A stretch of 64,000 bases of DNA from Dysidea avara. Its lineage: Eukaryota > Porifera > Demospongiae > Dictyoceratida > Dysideidae. The translations under genes were made by a program, and so were the position numbers. Shown one piece after another: positions 1 to 10,663 of the stretch. A model generated the notes under the pieces. The model ran no database searches. It saw nothing but the letters and a program-made list of their open reading frames with translations, and was not told where the DNA came from. Numbering within the stretch: position 1 is the stretch's first letter; every line of letters begins with the position of its first letter. The stretch is from assembly GCF_963678975.1 (NCBI RefSeq), contig NC_089285.1, positions 5,318,694 to 5,382,693 of the forward strand. Direction: 5' to 3'.

Positions 1-881
1 TAAACAAATACACTATAGTAACACAATATCAACTTACAATCTGAATATCCAAATCACAATCATCATCATGTGTGTAGTTATACACAATCACATAAAGTAA
101 AAGAAAAATAGTTAAATGTATTGGCTATAATCTTACGTTAATGTTAACATGTAACGACAACTATTTAGGTAAACAAATACACTATAGTAACACAATATCA
201 ACTTACCCTCTGAATATCCAAATCACAATCATCATCATGTGTGTAGTTATACACAATCACATAAAGTAAAAGAAAAATAGTTAAATGTATTGGCTATAAT
301 CTTACGTTAATGTTAACATGTAACAACAACTATTTAGGTAAACAAATACACTATAGTAACACAATATCAACTTACTAACTGAATATCCAAATCACAATCA
401 TCATCATGTGTGTAGTTATACACAATCACATAAAGTAAAAGAAAAATAGTTAAATGTATTGGCTATAATCTTACGTTAATGTTAACATGTAATGACAACT
501 ATTTAGGTAAACAAATACACTATAGTAACACAATATCAACTTACTAACTGAATATCCAAATCACAATCATCATCATGTGTGTAGTTATACACAATCACAT
601 AAAGTAAAAGAAAAATAGTTAAATGTATTGGCTATAATCTTACGTTAATGTTAACATGTAATGACAACTATTTAGGTAAACAAATACACTATAGTAACAC
701 AATATCAACTTACAATCTGAATATCCAAATCACAATCATCATCATGTGTGTAGTTATACACAATCACATAAAGTAAAAGAAAAATAGTTAAATGTATTGG
801 CTATAATCTTACGTTAATGTTAACATGTAACAACAACTATTTAGGTAAACAAATACACTATAGTAATACAATATCAACTTA
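1..881. repeat. 169-bp satellite array 1 (about 5.2 units)
   Basis: Tandem head-to-tail units with a period of 169 bp: the motif TAAACAAATACAC recurs at 1, 170, 339, 508, 677 and 846. Units are nearly identical except for three bases between CTTAC and CTGAAT, which read AAT, CCT, TAA, TAA, AAT in order. The array ends at ...CAACTTA (881), where unrelated 'body' sequence begins. The left end lies outside the window. No ORF of note. The same satellite returns at 21852 and 44971. Confidence 0.97.
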
Positions 882-2145
882 AAAATCACGAAACATCAGT
901 ATGTTTGCATGCATTAGATTCTTCATCTCGATTAGCCCAGCAACCTATGACTTGGCCAATGGTACAATCACAGTACAAGACTCACTTGTGTTGGCCCAGA
1001 TAACACGTGAGTGAACAATTTACATCAATGTTGACTAAAGGAGCATACAGCAAGGTTCCTCTTCAGAAATAAAAGTGGCTTCATGGGTATTTTGTTCAGA
1101 TTTGAATTTCTAACAATGAGCCTCTCCTCATAAATCTTTCTACCAAAAATCTAGGCATATACTAGAGGAGCAAGATCAGGCAGTTCACCTGTATCATAGT
1201 TCCATACAATACAGTATTAATGTCTATTAGGGATTTGTTCTTCTGGCCAGAAATATCATCCAAAAACCAGCTTCACAATACCTTCTTGGCACCTTGGCAG
1301 TATTGGTATAACCAAGCCAGAAGTGCTTTCAATATGACCCTAAATGCTTCCAATATATTGCTACATTTTTTAAAAATTATTCAGTGAATTTTTCTACTGA
1401 CTAACTGCCTTCCTGACTTCAGACAAGTGTACATCATGGACTTACCTTTGCACTCCTTTGTGTCTCATTTCTTTTCACTGACTGCCCAAAGTGTCAATTT
1501 CATGATAGCGCTTGATGGCCTCTCTATGTTTGCAAACAGAAACAGTCTGTACTATCTGTGGTAACTGGATTGATTGCAGAAGAGGTTCTTCTACTGCTCT
1601 TCATTTGTAAAGTTGTAATGGGCTGAACATTAGTGTAATACCCACTTCACATTTGAGTCAGTACTGTATAGCAGGAAATTTTCAAACAATTCAAAAATAA
1701 CAATGTACTATTCGGTTTTTTGTAATTTATCAGAAATAGCTAGCTAGAGGATCTGTATTATCAACATCTTAAAAGTGCATGACAATCAAATGAAAATGTA
1801 GTGATAAACAAAGTTTGAGTGCATGTTTTCTACTTTATCGGTTAACTATAGGCACTACCGGGGCAAGGTGAATACGATGTAAGCTATACCATGAGTGACA
1901 CCATGAGTCTTGAAGCCTAAGAGCTTGAGAAAATCTTTATCCTAGCCTCAGTGAAATGATAGCAAATATCTAGGAGGCTGAAAAATGCTAACTACTGAAT
2001 CATTACTTCATCTGTAGGCCACTCAGTGGATTAAGACCATGCAAACTCTGCCAAGCAACATGGTTAAAGCTATGGAGGAGGAAGAGGTAGCTAAACGTAA
2101 TTCTACCAAAGCCACATGGAATAATAACTATGCTGAACAATCAAA
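882..2145. repeat. Satellite-linked repeat body, copy 1 (truncated)
   Basis: From AAAATCACGAAACATCAG onward this is closely similar, with scattered substitutions and small indels, to 22436-23735 and 49784-51065. It always follows the 169-bp satellite. Similarity to the other two copies stops near 2145; from there to 2229 there are short TTTTAGTTA-type repeats. No convincing protein is visible. It is a 5' fragment of a roughly 4.1-kb repeat. Confidence 0.9.
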
Positions 2146-2229
2146 TAAGTTTTAGTTATAGCTGTAAATAGAAAAAGTTTTAGTTAAAGTTTTAGTTACC
2201 ATCTTCAATACATTTTAGTTATAGTTTTA

Positions 2230-2555
2230 TCTAATCCAAAACAGCCAAGCTGTAAAAAAAGAGTGCGGCCCTGAGAAAGGCTATGGTGAAAAAAGATGTG
2301 AAATCCAAGGTGGCGGCCAAGAAATGGCTGTGATGGTAGGTTAATGGTAAAAATTTTAATAACGAAAATTCAGGTGAATTTTGTGCCAAGACCAAGCGGC
2401 ACCAAATTCACCTGAATTGTTGTTATTAAAATTTTTACCATTAACCTACCATCACAGCCATTTCTTGGCCGCCACCTTGGATTTCACATCTTTTTTCACC
2501 ATAGCCTTTCTCAGGGCCGCACTCTTTTTTTACAGCTTGGCTGTTTTGGATTAGA
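2230..2555. repeat. HLE-1 long inverted repeat (foldback)
   Basis: Two nearly perfect arms of about 155 bp around a short loop near 2385-2400. The left arm starts with the terminal base of the element, and the right arm ends GGATTAGA at 2555. The transcript would form a long hairpin. Homologous foldbacks sit at 6807-7132, 17746-18069, 34590-34797 (partial) and 58754-59071. Confidence 0.95.
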
Positions 2556-2660
2556 TTTCACTTCTTTTTGTATTTGTATACCCCAAAGCCGGCCTATGGC
2601 CAGCTTTAGGGCTTTTTAACCTGTCATTTTTTCTTTACTACAGGAAGAAGAAAAGATGAA

Positions 2661-3905
2661 GCAGGGTGATTTCTTTGTAGCTGACCTCTCTGCAAGGTGA
2701 CCCTTCTAGCTGATCTCTCTACCGGATGACTTGTTTGTAGCTGAACTCTCTACAGGGTGGTTTGTTTGTAGCTGAACTCTCTACAAGGTAACTTCTTCTA
2801 GCTGATCTTTCTACAGGGTGATTTGTTTGTAGCTGAATTCTCTACAGGGCGATTTGTTTGCAGCTAAACTGCTGAACTCTCTACAATGTAACTTCTTCTA
2901 GCTGAATTCTCTACGGGTGGCTTGTTTCTAGCTGATCTCTCTACAGGGTGACTTGTTTCTAGCTGAACTCTCTACAGGGTGATTTGTTTGTAGCTGAACT
3001 CTCTACAAGGTAACTTCTTCTAGCTGATCTTTCTACAGGGTGATTTGTTTGTAGCTGAATTCTCTACGAGGCAATTTGTTTGCAGCTGAACTCTCTACAT
3101 GGTAGTTTCTTTGTAGCTGAACTCTCTACAATGTGACTTCTTCTAGCTGAACTCTCTACAGGGTGACTTGTTTCTAGCTGATCTCTCTACAGGGTGACTT
3201 GTTTCTAGCTGAACTATCTACAGGGTGATTTGTTTGTAGCTGAACTCTCTACAAAGTGACTTCTTCTAGCTGATCTATCTACAGGATGACTTGTTTCTAA
3301 CTGAACTCTCTACAGTGTGATCTGTTCATAGCGGAACTTTTTACTGGGTGATTTGTTTGCAGCTAAACTCTTTGCATGATTGTTTCTTTGTAACTGAACT
3401 CTCTACAAGGTAACTTCTTCTAGCTGATCTCTCTACAAGATGACTTGTTTCTAACTGAACTCTCTATAGTGTGATCTGTTCATAGCGGAACTTTTTACTG
3501 GGTGATTTGTTTGCAGCTAAACTCTTTGCATGATTGTTTCTTTGTAACTGAACTCTCTACAATGTGACTTCTTCTAGCTGATCTCTCTACAGGATGACTT
3601 GTTTCTAACTGCATGAACTCTCTATAGTGTGATCTGTTCATAGCGGAACTTTCTGAGTACTGGGTGATTTGTTTGAATCTAAACTCTTTACATGATTGTT
3701 TCTTTGTAACTGAACTCTCTACAAGGTAACTTCTTCTAGCTGATCTCTCTACAGGGCAATTTGTTTGTAGCTGAATTCTCTACAGGGTGATTTATTTCAG
3801 CTGAACTCTCTACATGATGGCTTCTTTGTAGCTGAACTCTCTATTAGGTACCTTCTTCTAGCTGATCTGACTACAGGGTGACTTGTTTGTAGCTGAATTC
3901 CCTAC
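2661..3905 (+). repeat. HLE-1 central ~30-bp minisatellite
   Basis: About 40 imperfect units of roughly 30-31 bp built on CTCTCTACAGGGTGA, TTTGTTTGTAGCTGAA and variants (CTTCTTCTAGCTGATC). Sub-types alternate and give local higher-order patterns. No spacer-repeat organisation and no real ORF. Confidence 0.95.
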
Positions 3906-4778
3906 AGAATAACTTGCAATGTAATATAACTGAGTAAATTATACATGCAGCTGAATGCTTTATTAGGGTGACTGTTCTATTAGAGTATCTCGATCTCGCA
4001 TTTGCTGCACGTAGTTGCCTTTCGAATCATAACTCAGTGATTTGTAATCCGATTCTTCTGTACTACTGCAAGAACTTTCCATGATGATTATTCCAGCTAC
4101 ATACTGATTTTCAGCTCGTTGCTCTAAGCGGTTTGCCTGGTAGACACGAAAACTAATAGCTTTTTTATTCATAAAAATCGATCGCGTAATTTTGACACAG
4201 GTTGGATTTTGTGTCATATCTCCATGGTCTTTATTCCGATTCCTTTCAAACCACAAAAAGGCACTCCTACGAAGGTTGCTCCATCTACATATCAATTTTC
4301 AACTGATTCCTCCAAGGGGTTTACCCTGTAGGCGTGACAGACCTTCGACCTTATTTTACGCAAATAATCGGTCATAACTCAGTGAATGTTCATCGGATTC
4401 CTACCAAAGTTGGTACACAGATCCGCCTTAATGAGCCCTTTAAGTGTGCCAAATTTCAGCCCGATCCGAGCACGCATTCGTGTTTTATGGCGGATTTTGC
4501 GAAGTGTGCGAAATGAAGAAGTAGAAGAAAAAAACGAAGAAATTAAAACGAAATTTTGTTCGCTCGTATCTCGGAAATGGCTGGAGCGATTGTCTTCAAA
4601 TTTGGTATGTAGACTCCCCTAACTGGGCGGCACGTCTCTAGCAAATTTGGTTCCAATCGGATAAGGGATCACAGAGCTACATAGGTATGAAAATTGCGTT
4701 TTCTTTCTTTCTGTTAATATACTCACGGTGTGGCGCGCTGGCTTCTTGGGCCGCACGACACACTATTGTGTGTCTTGA
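3906..4778 (+). repeat. HLE-1 conserved 3' region with terminal hairpin
   Basis: This region recurs inverted at 13610-14480 and 31055-31925, and split in HLE-5. It opens with ATTAGGGTGACTGTTCTATT and GAGTATCTCGATC. It contains about three diverged ~170-bp sub-repeats, marked by CATAACTCAGTGA or GTCATATCTCCATGG and by GTTTACCCTGTAGGCGTGA. It ends in GGCCGCACGACACAC, a 4-nt loop, GTGTGTC and TTGA. Small ORFs here run through repeats and I do not call them genes. Confidence 0.85.
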
Positions 4779-5514
4779 TATGCTAGATTTCAAGAGTTTT
4801 AGTGTCAGTTTTCCATACGGTACCATTCAAAACAATACCATAGTACTAAATATGATCATTTGGTTTTTCTTACACGTATACCTACATGGCTTTTGGATTT
4901 AGATGCAAATATGTAATTCAGTTTATATGTTAGTTGCAATGATGTATTTAAATGGAGGTTAATGTTGGGAGGTATACTGACAGCTTGTAGTTGATGACCA
5001 GGTAGATGAAATAGATTAAATGGGTTCCACAATGCAAAGTGGGCAGGAAATGGTGAACATTATATTTAGGATAACTCTCAAAAGCATGCATCAGAAAAGA
5101 TGGCAACATGGAAAAAGTTTGTCCCCACCCAAAGTCCACCCCTAGATCTAGGAGACTACATTCAAAATATGTGTATATATTGTGAATATATAAGCAGTGC
5201 AAACAATAATAGAACAAGCAAAAATTATAAGCTAAATTAATAAATAAATAAACAAATGATACATGTCAGGCTGGGGGAGGATATGCACTCACATGCAAGT
5301 TCTCATGGGGCAGACTTTTGCTCCATTCCATGAGTTGCCTTTTTTAGCTTGAGGTGTGAGTGCAGGGTTTCATTAGGATTGGTAGGATGATGTTAGAAAT
5401 TCCAGTGGCTTCAAATATAGGAGAACTGTGGAACCCTGCACAACTTACCAAAACAACCACTATCATTAGACAGTGGTGGACAAGTGCCACATGGCAAACA
5501 GTGTTTGTGTTATT
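4779..5514. other. No recognised feature
   Basis: AT-rich sequence between HLE-1 and a hAT MITE. A minus-strand 89-codon frame (4948-5217) has no recognisable motif. I see no repeat shared with the rest of the window. Confidence 0.5.
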
Positions 5515-5522
5515 GTATTGAG

Positions 5523-5879
5523 TAGTGCTGTGTGATAATGGTGAATAATCAATTATCGTGAAAAGTCATTATCATTATCGCATTATCGTAATAACAGGAA
5601 ATTTCCGCATACTTCTGTAAACTACATGTGGCAAACCTGAAATGAGACAATGTTACAATTCCAGATATAATTCTAACTAATACTTTTAATTTTTTGTCTC
5701 ATAATACTGGTTGTCAGATGTAGCTACAAAGCAAGTACAACTGCATAATAAATGACACGGTTAAAATTTTTATTAGGGACATTTTACATAGTATTTACAT
5801 GTGTAATCAAATATCATGATAGTCGTGATAATGAGGTGCATTATTGTAATAACAAACATTTCGTTGTCGCACACTCCTA
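5523..5879. mobile_element. Non-autonomous hAT element (MITE) with perfect 8-bp TSD
   Basis: This 357-bp element is flanked by GTATTGAG at 5515-5522 and 5880-5887. Its ends are imperfect inverted repeats: TAGTGCTGTGTGATAATG on the left and, reading inward from the right, TAGGAGTGTGCGACAACG. The interior is rich in ATTATCGTGATAA-type palindromes. The 8-bp duplication and TAG-starting ends fit hAT. There is no coding capacity. Confidence 0.9.
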
Positions 5880-5928
5880 GTATTGAGTGCTAAAAATTAC
5901 ACACCTGCAAAATTGAAAGCATAATAAG

Positions 5929-6318
5929 TAGAGTTGCACTGATAATTGGATCGGTTATCAGAAAACCCGATTATCGGCACTAAATTAGCACATCGGTATC
6001 GGTATCGGATTAAATTGTACTGTATGAGCTGATACAGTATATTCACACGTGATTTACGCACGCCCGGATACATTGTAATTTGCTATTGTTCTCGATCGTT
6101 CTGTGAAAATGGCGACCAGCGAGAGAAAAACGTCTGTTATATGGAAATTCTTTTCCGTCGCTAAGGATAGCAAGTTTGCCGTGTGTGGCAAATGCCAGGT
6201 GTGTGCTACAGTAAATATAGTTATGATATAACGGATCGGCTAGTGACATTGGCACTAAAAGATTCTCATTTATCGGCTATCGGAACATAGGCTAATATCT
6301 TACATCGGTGCAACTCTA
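5929..6318 (+). mobile_element. Non-autonomous hAT element retaining a BED-finger exon
   Basis: This 390-bp element is flanked by a perfect 8-bp duplication ATAATAAG (5921-5928 and 6319-6326). Its terminal inverted repeats are TAGAGTTGCACTGAT and, inward from the right, TAGAGTTGCACCGAT. It looks like an internal-deletion derivative of an autonomous hAT because it keeps the first coding exon (6109-6198), followed by a GT splice donor, while the rest of the transposase is gone. Confidence 0.92.
6109..6198 (+). pseudogene. hAT transposase N-terminal BED-type zinc-finger exon (remnant)
   Basis: ATG at 6109 opens a 30-codon frame reading MATSERKTSVIWKFF, then FAVCGKC near its end. The aromatic W..F pair followed by C..C is the first half of a BED zinc finger (ZBED/hAT transposases). 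The exon ends CAG before GTGTGT at 6199, a plausible 5' splice site. The second half of the finger (H...H/C) and the catalytic domain are absent. It is a truncated relic inside the 390-bp hAT derivative. Recognition is from the motif alone. Confidence 0.65.
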
Positions 6319-6326
6319 ATAATAAG

Positions 6327-6806
6327 TTCGCTTATTTGTTGTGGCAAAACATATACTAAATTTCTGAAAATACAAGATACACAATGTCACAAATTAAGGT
6401 GCCTAGATAGACATGCAAGATCAACAGAATGTACTAAAGTACCAAAATCAAAATGATTCACTGTAGCAAGTGCCAAAACAATTGCAGTAAATATGAAGAC
6501 CTATTTAGAAGTCAGTGCATGCCACCCTTCAATAATTCGATGTACAGTTACGTTCTTTCAACCCACCATGTTTGGTTGATGCAATAATGAACGCAGCAGC
6601 TTACCTACATGATTTTTCTTCAAAGAACAAGTATAATACAATGCACATGATTTTACTAATTTTAAGAGTTCTTATTATTAAATTCTGTGATAGTTTAAGC
6701 TAGCTACGTCCTGTTTGACAACGTCGCAGTAGTAACATTTTAGCATTAAACCCTTGTGATGATTACTAAATATCTTTATAGCAAAACACTTGTAGTTACT
6801 TTTATA
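6327..6806. other. No recognised feature
   Basis: AT-rich interval between the hAT derivative and HLE-2. It is full of stop codons and shows no repeat shared with the rest of the window. Confidence 0.5.
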
Positions 6807-7132
6807 TCTAATCCAAAATAGCCAAACTGTAAAAAAAGGAGTGCGGCCCTCAAAGAGGCTATGGTGAAAAAGGATGTGAAATCAAAGGTGGCGGCCAAGA
6901 AATAGCTGTCGTGGTAGGTTAATGGTAAAAATTTAATAACGACAGTTCAGGTGAATTTTGTACCAAGACCAAGTGGCACAAAATTCACCTGAATTGTCGT
7001 TATTAAAATTTTTATCATTAACCTACCATCACAACCATTTCTTGGCCGCCACCTGGATTTCACATATTTTTTCACCATAGCCTTTTTGAGGGCCGCACTC
7101 CTTTTTTTACAGATTGGCTGTTTTGGATTAGA
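6807..7132. repeat. HLE-2 long inverted repeat (foldback)
   Basis: Same foldback as 2230-2555. The arms end in TCTAATCC and GGATTAGA and the loop lies near 6960-6980. A 63-codon minus frame across it is only a by-product of the palindrome. Confidence 0.95.
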
Positions 7133-7334
7133 TTTCACTTCTTTTTGTATTTGTATACCCCAAATCCGGCCTATGGCCGGCTTTGGGGCTTTTTAACCTA
7201 TCTTTTTTTCTTTACAACAGGAAGAAGAAAAAGATGAAGCAGATTTTATAAATACTTTGACTAATTCTGATTTTATCAGTAGATGTACAAATTATATATA
7301 TAATACATATATTTATTACATGTCAATTAATCCC

Positions 7335-9228
7335 TACAGGATAACTTTTTTTGCAGCTGATCTCTCTACTGGGTGACTTGAAATGTAGCTGAACTCTCTA
7401 CAGGGTGATTTGCTTGTACGTAAATGAACTCTTTATAGGATTCTCTCTACTTGGTGACTTGACTCTAGCTGAACTCTCTGCAGGGTTATCTGTTTGTAGT
7501 TGAACTCTCTACAGGGTGATTTGTTTGCAACTGAACTCTTTACAATGTAACTTCTTCTAGCTGATCTGACTACAGGGTGAGTTGTTTCTAAATGATCTCT
7601 CTACAGGGCGATTTATTTGCAGCTGAATTCTCTACAGGATGATTTGTTTGCAGCTGAACTCTCTACATAGTGGTTTCTTTATAGCTGAACTCTCTCTGGT
7701 GACTTCTTCTAGCTGAACTCTCTACAGGGTGATCTTTTCGTAGCTGAACTCTCTACAGGGTGTTTTGTTTGCAGCTGAACTCTCCACGTGATGGTTTCCT
7801 TGTAGCTGAACTCTCTAAAAGGTAATTTCTTCTAGCTGATCTCTCTACAGGGTGAATTGCTTGTAGTTGAACTCTCTACAGGGTGATCTGTTTGTAGCTG
7901 AATTCTTTGCATGATAGTTTCTTTGTAGCTGAACTCTATACAAGGTATCTTCTTCCAGCTGATCTCTCTACAGGGTGACTTGTTTCTAGGTGAACTCTCT
8001 ACAGGGTGATCTGTTTGTAGCTGAACTCTCTAAAGGGTGATTTATTTGCAGCTGAGCTCTCTACATGATACATGGTTTCTTTCTAGCTGAACTCTCTGCA
8101 AGGTAACCTCTTCTAGCTGATATCTCTACTAGGGGTGAGTGATATTATTGTTTTAGTAATATATCTCGATATTTTGAAAGTATTGGTATCACGATATTCT
8201 GTAATTAACTATCGTGATACCATGCCTTGACATTATTGTCATTAAAAAGCCATTTATTATGCTGTACTAGGCTTAAGAATCCTTGTTAGTCATAAGCTGG
8301 TTACCCCTGCAGAGAGGTGTGAACACCATAACATAACCTCAAAGCATGTGTTATAATAACTTACTGTAAACAAGGATGATAGTGGCTAGTTTGATGCTAC
8401 CTTTAAAGACTTCCTGCAGGAATACTGAACAATACACTATGTAGCACCAGCTATGATTGACTTATTTGTAAGTATCGTGAACCATTCAGTATTGTGAATA
8501 GTGGCTTTAGTATCGATCGTGATACCAAAATGGCAGTATTGCTCTACCCTACTCTCTACAGGGTAACTTGTTTCTAGTTGATCGGTGAATTTGTTTCTAG
8601 CTGAACTCTCTACTGGGTGATTTGCTTGCAGCTGAACTCTGTGCATGGTGGTTTCTTTGTAGCTCAACTCTCTACAAGGTGATTTGTTTGCAGCTGAACT
8701 CTGTACATGGTGGTTATTTTGTAGCTGAACTCTCTACAAGGTGATTTCTTCTAGCTGATCTCTGTAAAGGATGACTTGTTTTCAGCTGAACTCTCTACAG
8801 GGTGATCTGTTCGTAGCTGTACTAACTGAACTCTCTGCAGGGTGATTTGTTTGCAGCTGAACTCTCTACATGATAGTTTTTTTTTGTAGCTGAACTCTCC
8901 ACAAGGTAGCTGATCTGTCTACAGAGTGACTTGTTTCTAGTTGATCTCTCTCCAGGGTGGTTTCTTTGTAGCTGAACTCTCTACAAGGTGACTTCTTCTA
9001 GCTGAACTCTCTACAGTGTGATCTTTTCGTAGCTGAACTCTCTTCAGGGTGATTTATTTGCAGCTGAACTCTCTACATGATGGTTTCTTTGTAGCTGAAC
9101 TTTCTACAAGGTAAATTCTTTTTTCTAGCTGATCTCCCTAAAGGGTGAATTGTTTGCAGCTGAACTCTCTACAGGGTGATCTGTTTGTAGCTGAACTCTC
9201 TACAGGGTGATTTGTTTGCAGCTGAACT
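7335..9228 (+). repeat. HLE-2 minisatellite
   Basis: Imperfect ~30-bp units (CTCTCTACAGGGTGAT, TTGTTTGTAGCTGAA types) like HLE-1. The array is split by the MITE at 8130-8551 and resumes in phase with the same unit types. Confidence 0.93.
8130..8551. mobile_element. Non-autonomous hAT-like MITE inside the minisatellite
   Basis: A 422-bp unrelated block interrupts the minisatellite. Its ends are TAGGGGTGAGTGATATT and, inward from the right, TAGGGTAGAGCAATACT. Flanks are ATCTCTAC (8122-8129) and CTCTCTAC (8552-8559), a 7/8 match. Because the target is itself a repeat, the duplication is less certain than for the other hAT insertions. The interior holds ATCGTGATACCA-type inverted motifs and no coding sequence. 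Confidence 0.75.
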
Positions 9229-9515
9229 GGATTTACGTACTCTAATATATTAGAATACACACGGAGCAATTGTAGCAATGCTTGGAAAAGAGTAACAAAG
9301 GCTTTTTTCACTACTTCACTAGCCCAACTAAGTTATTTGCTACTGGAAAATTAGCTAGACATGGTTTAATAAAAGTGGTGAGTGTCTACTGGTAGTATCT
9401 GTACCTCGTATTACCGATACCGATGCGATACCACTGGTATCGGCATCGGTCCACCTTTAATTAATAGGAATATTCAATATTTAGTGGTAAAATCGATAAA
9501 TATGTGCTGTACTGT
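9229..9515. other. Unassigned; possible old hAT fragment
   Basis: Non-repetitive sequence. Around 9415-9455 the motifs CCGATACCGATGCGATACC and GGTATCGGCATCGG resemble the interior of the hAT derivative at 5929-6318. No ends or duplication can be defined. Confidence 0.35.
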
Positions 9516-9517
9516 AT

Positions 9518-10060
9518 ATCAGGTGTTTTATGATTTAAAGTAATGGTAGGTGTATGATATAGATTATAAAGGATACCTAAAGCAATAGTATGCTAGAAAG
9601 CCTGTAATACATCTTACTGGAAATACCTATGGGAGCACTTGAATATCTTCACCAATTATAGCAGGTGGCTAATACTAACAACTTTATGTTAGTAGCTATA
9701 GCTAATGCTAGCAGTTATATATCAGGTGTTTTGTGATTTACTGTAAGGCAATGGTAGGGATATGATGGAGATTTTAAGGGGTACCTAAAGCAATAGTACG
9801 ATCATAGAAAGCCTGTAATACAACTTAGTGGAAATACCTGTGGTAGCCCTTGTATATCTTCACCAAATAGCAGGTGGCTAATGCTTAACAGCTTTTTGTA
9901 GCAACTGGGATGCACGTCAGGTGTTTTGATTTACTGTAAGACAATGGTAGGGATTTAAAGAATACAAGATAGAATGCCTGTAATACATTGTAGTGGAAAC
10001 ACCTGTGGTATAGCGCCTGTATATCTTTACCAATTAATAGGTGGCAGCTTTATAATAGGC
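9518..10060. repeat. Degenerate tandem repeat, three units of about 200 bp
   Basis: CAGGTGTTTT recurs at about 9520, 9723 and 9918. Each time it is followed by a shared series: ACTGTAAGnCAATGGTAGG, CCTAAAGCAATAGTA, AAGCCTGTAATACA, GGAAATACCTGTGG, ATCTTCACCAA and AGGTGGC. The units have diverged by substitutions and indels. No protein is recognised; a 60-codon plus frame at 9974 lies in the third unit. Confidence 0.85.
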
Positions 10061-10663
10061 TCTTACTCAAAAAATATTATTATGACCAGTGATGTATATT
10101 TTAGTGATACCCTTGTAGTGATTTATTATAGAATACCATCACATTTCCTTAGTTAAGCACTAGACCTTTGTTAGTGTCATAGTATCCTCATTTGAGTGGT
10201 GCCACAATTGATTTACCTTTTAGCATCGTTTTCGAGCATTGAATAGTGGTAGAGTTTAATAGTCTTTTGGCAATATTTACTGCAGCATTTAACCAAGTAA
10301 ATATGATAACTGTAAATGTGTTTATGTGAAGTTCAACACTGTATGCAAACAACGAAGGTTCCTGTTTTGCATGCACAGTAGCTTAAATATAATCAAGTAA
10401 ATACTATTATACCTTTACCTAGGAAAAAAATAATAACAAAAGCACATGATTGTGAGTGGCTTTGATTTGCACTTGATTTCTTTACCCCAAATAGCAGTGC
10501 TACCGTGTTTAGATTGTTAGTGATAACATAAGACAGACCATTTTCCAGTCCTGCTGGTCCAGTCTTAGACTGTTTGGGAGCATTTTCTTTGACTACTCTA
10601 ATTGACAAACGTCATCCGCGATTTTCTACCTAGAAAGACTCACTTGTCATTCACTAGTTATAA
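10061..10663. other. No recognised feature; may include the LINE-1 5' UTR
   Basis: Sequence upstream of the LINE-1 ORF1. Two minus-strand frames (10188-10376 and 10393-10608) show no motif. The 5' end of LINE-1 cannot be fixed because no target-site duplication was found. Confidence 0.4.

Larger units (their letters stand above)
2230..4778 (+). mobile_element. HLE-1: Helitron-like composite element, complete
   Basis: Complete 2549-bp copy of the five-member HLE family. It begins TCTAATCC directly after a host A (2229) and ends GTGTGTCTTGA directly before a host T (4779). Order of parts: foldback (2230-2555), linker with palindrome AAAGCCGGCC-TAT-GGCCAGCTTT near 2585-2607, minisatellite (2661-3905), conserved end region (3906-4778) and terminal hairpin GACACACTATTGTGTGTC. 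It has no coding capacity, so it would be non-autonomous. A/T insertion, a 5' TC and a hairpin near the 3' end are Helitron traits; the 3' end TTGA instead of CTRR is not canonical. A TIR-type element with a 2-bp AT duplication is the alternative. Confidence 0.8.
6807..9228 (+). mobile_element. HLE-2: Helitron-like element, 3'-truncated
   Basis: It starts TCTAATCCAAAATAGCC after a host A at 6806. The foldback (6807-7132), the linker with palindrome near 7160-7186 and a long minisatellite (7335-9228) are present. Around 9228 the minisatellite stops in unrelated sequence. The conserved 3' region and terminal hairpin are missing, so this copy is decayed. It is interrupted by a hAT-like MITE at 8130-8551. 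Confidence 0.8.

Noticed and set aside
2580..2625. Rho-independent terminator (GC hairpin followed by T-run)
   Set aside because: The hairpin is a conserved part of the HLE linker in a eukaryotic repeat, with no bacterial gene upstream.
2230..4778. HLE as a classical TIR transposon
   Set aside because: The two ends are not inverted repeats of each other (foldback end against hairpin end) and junctions fit A|T insertion; a 2-bp AT duplication remains a weaker alternative.
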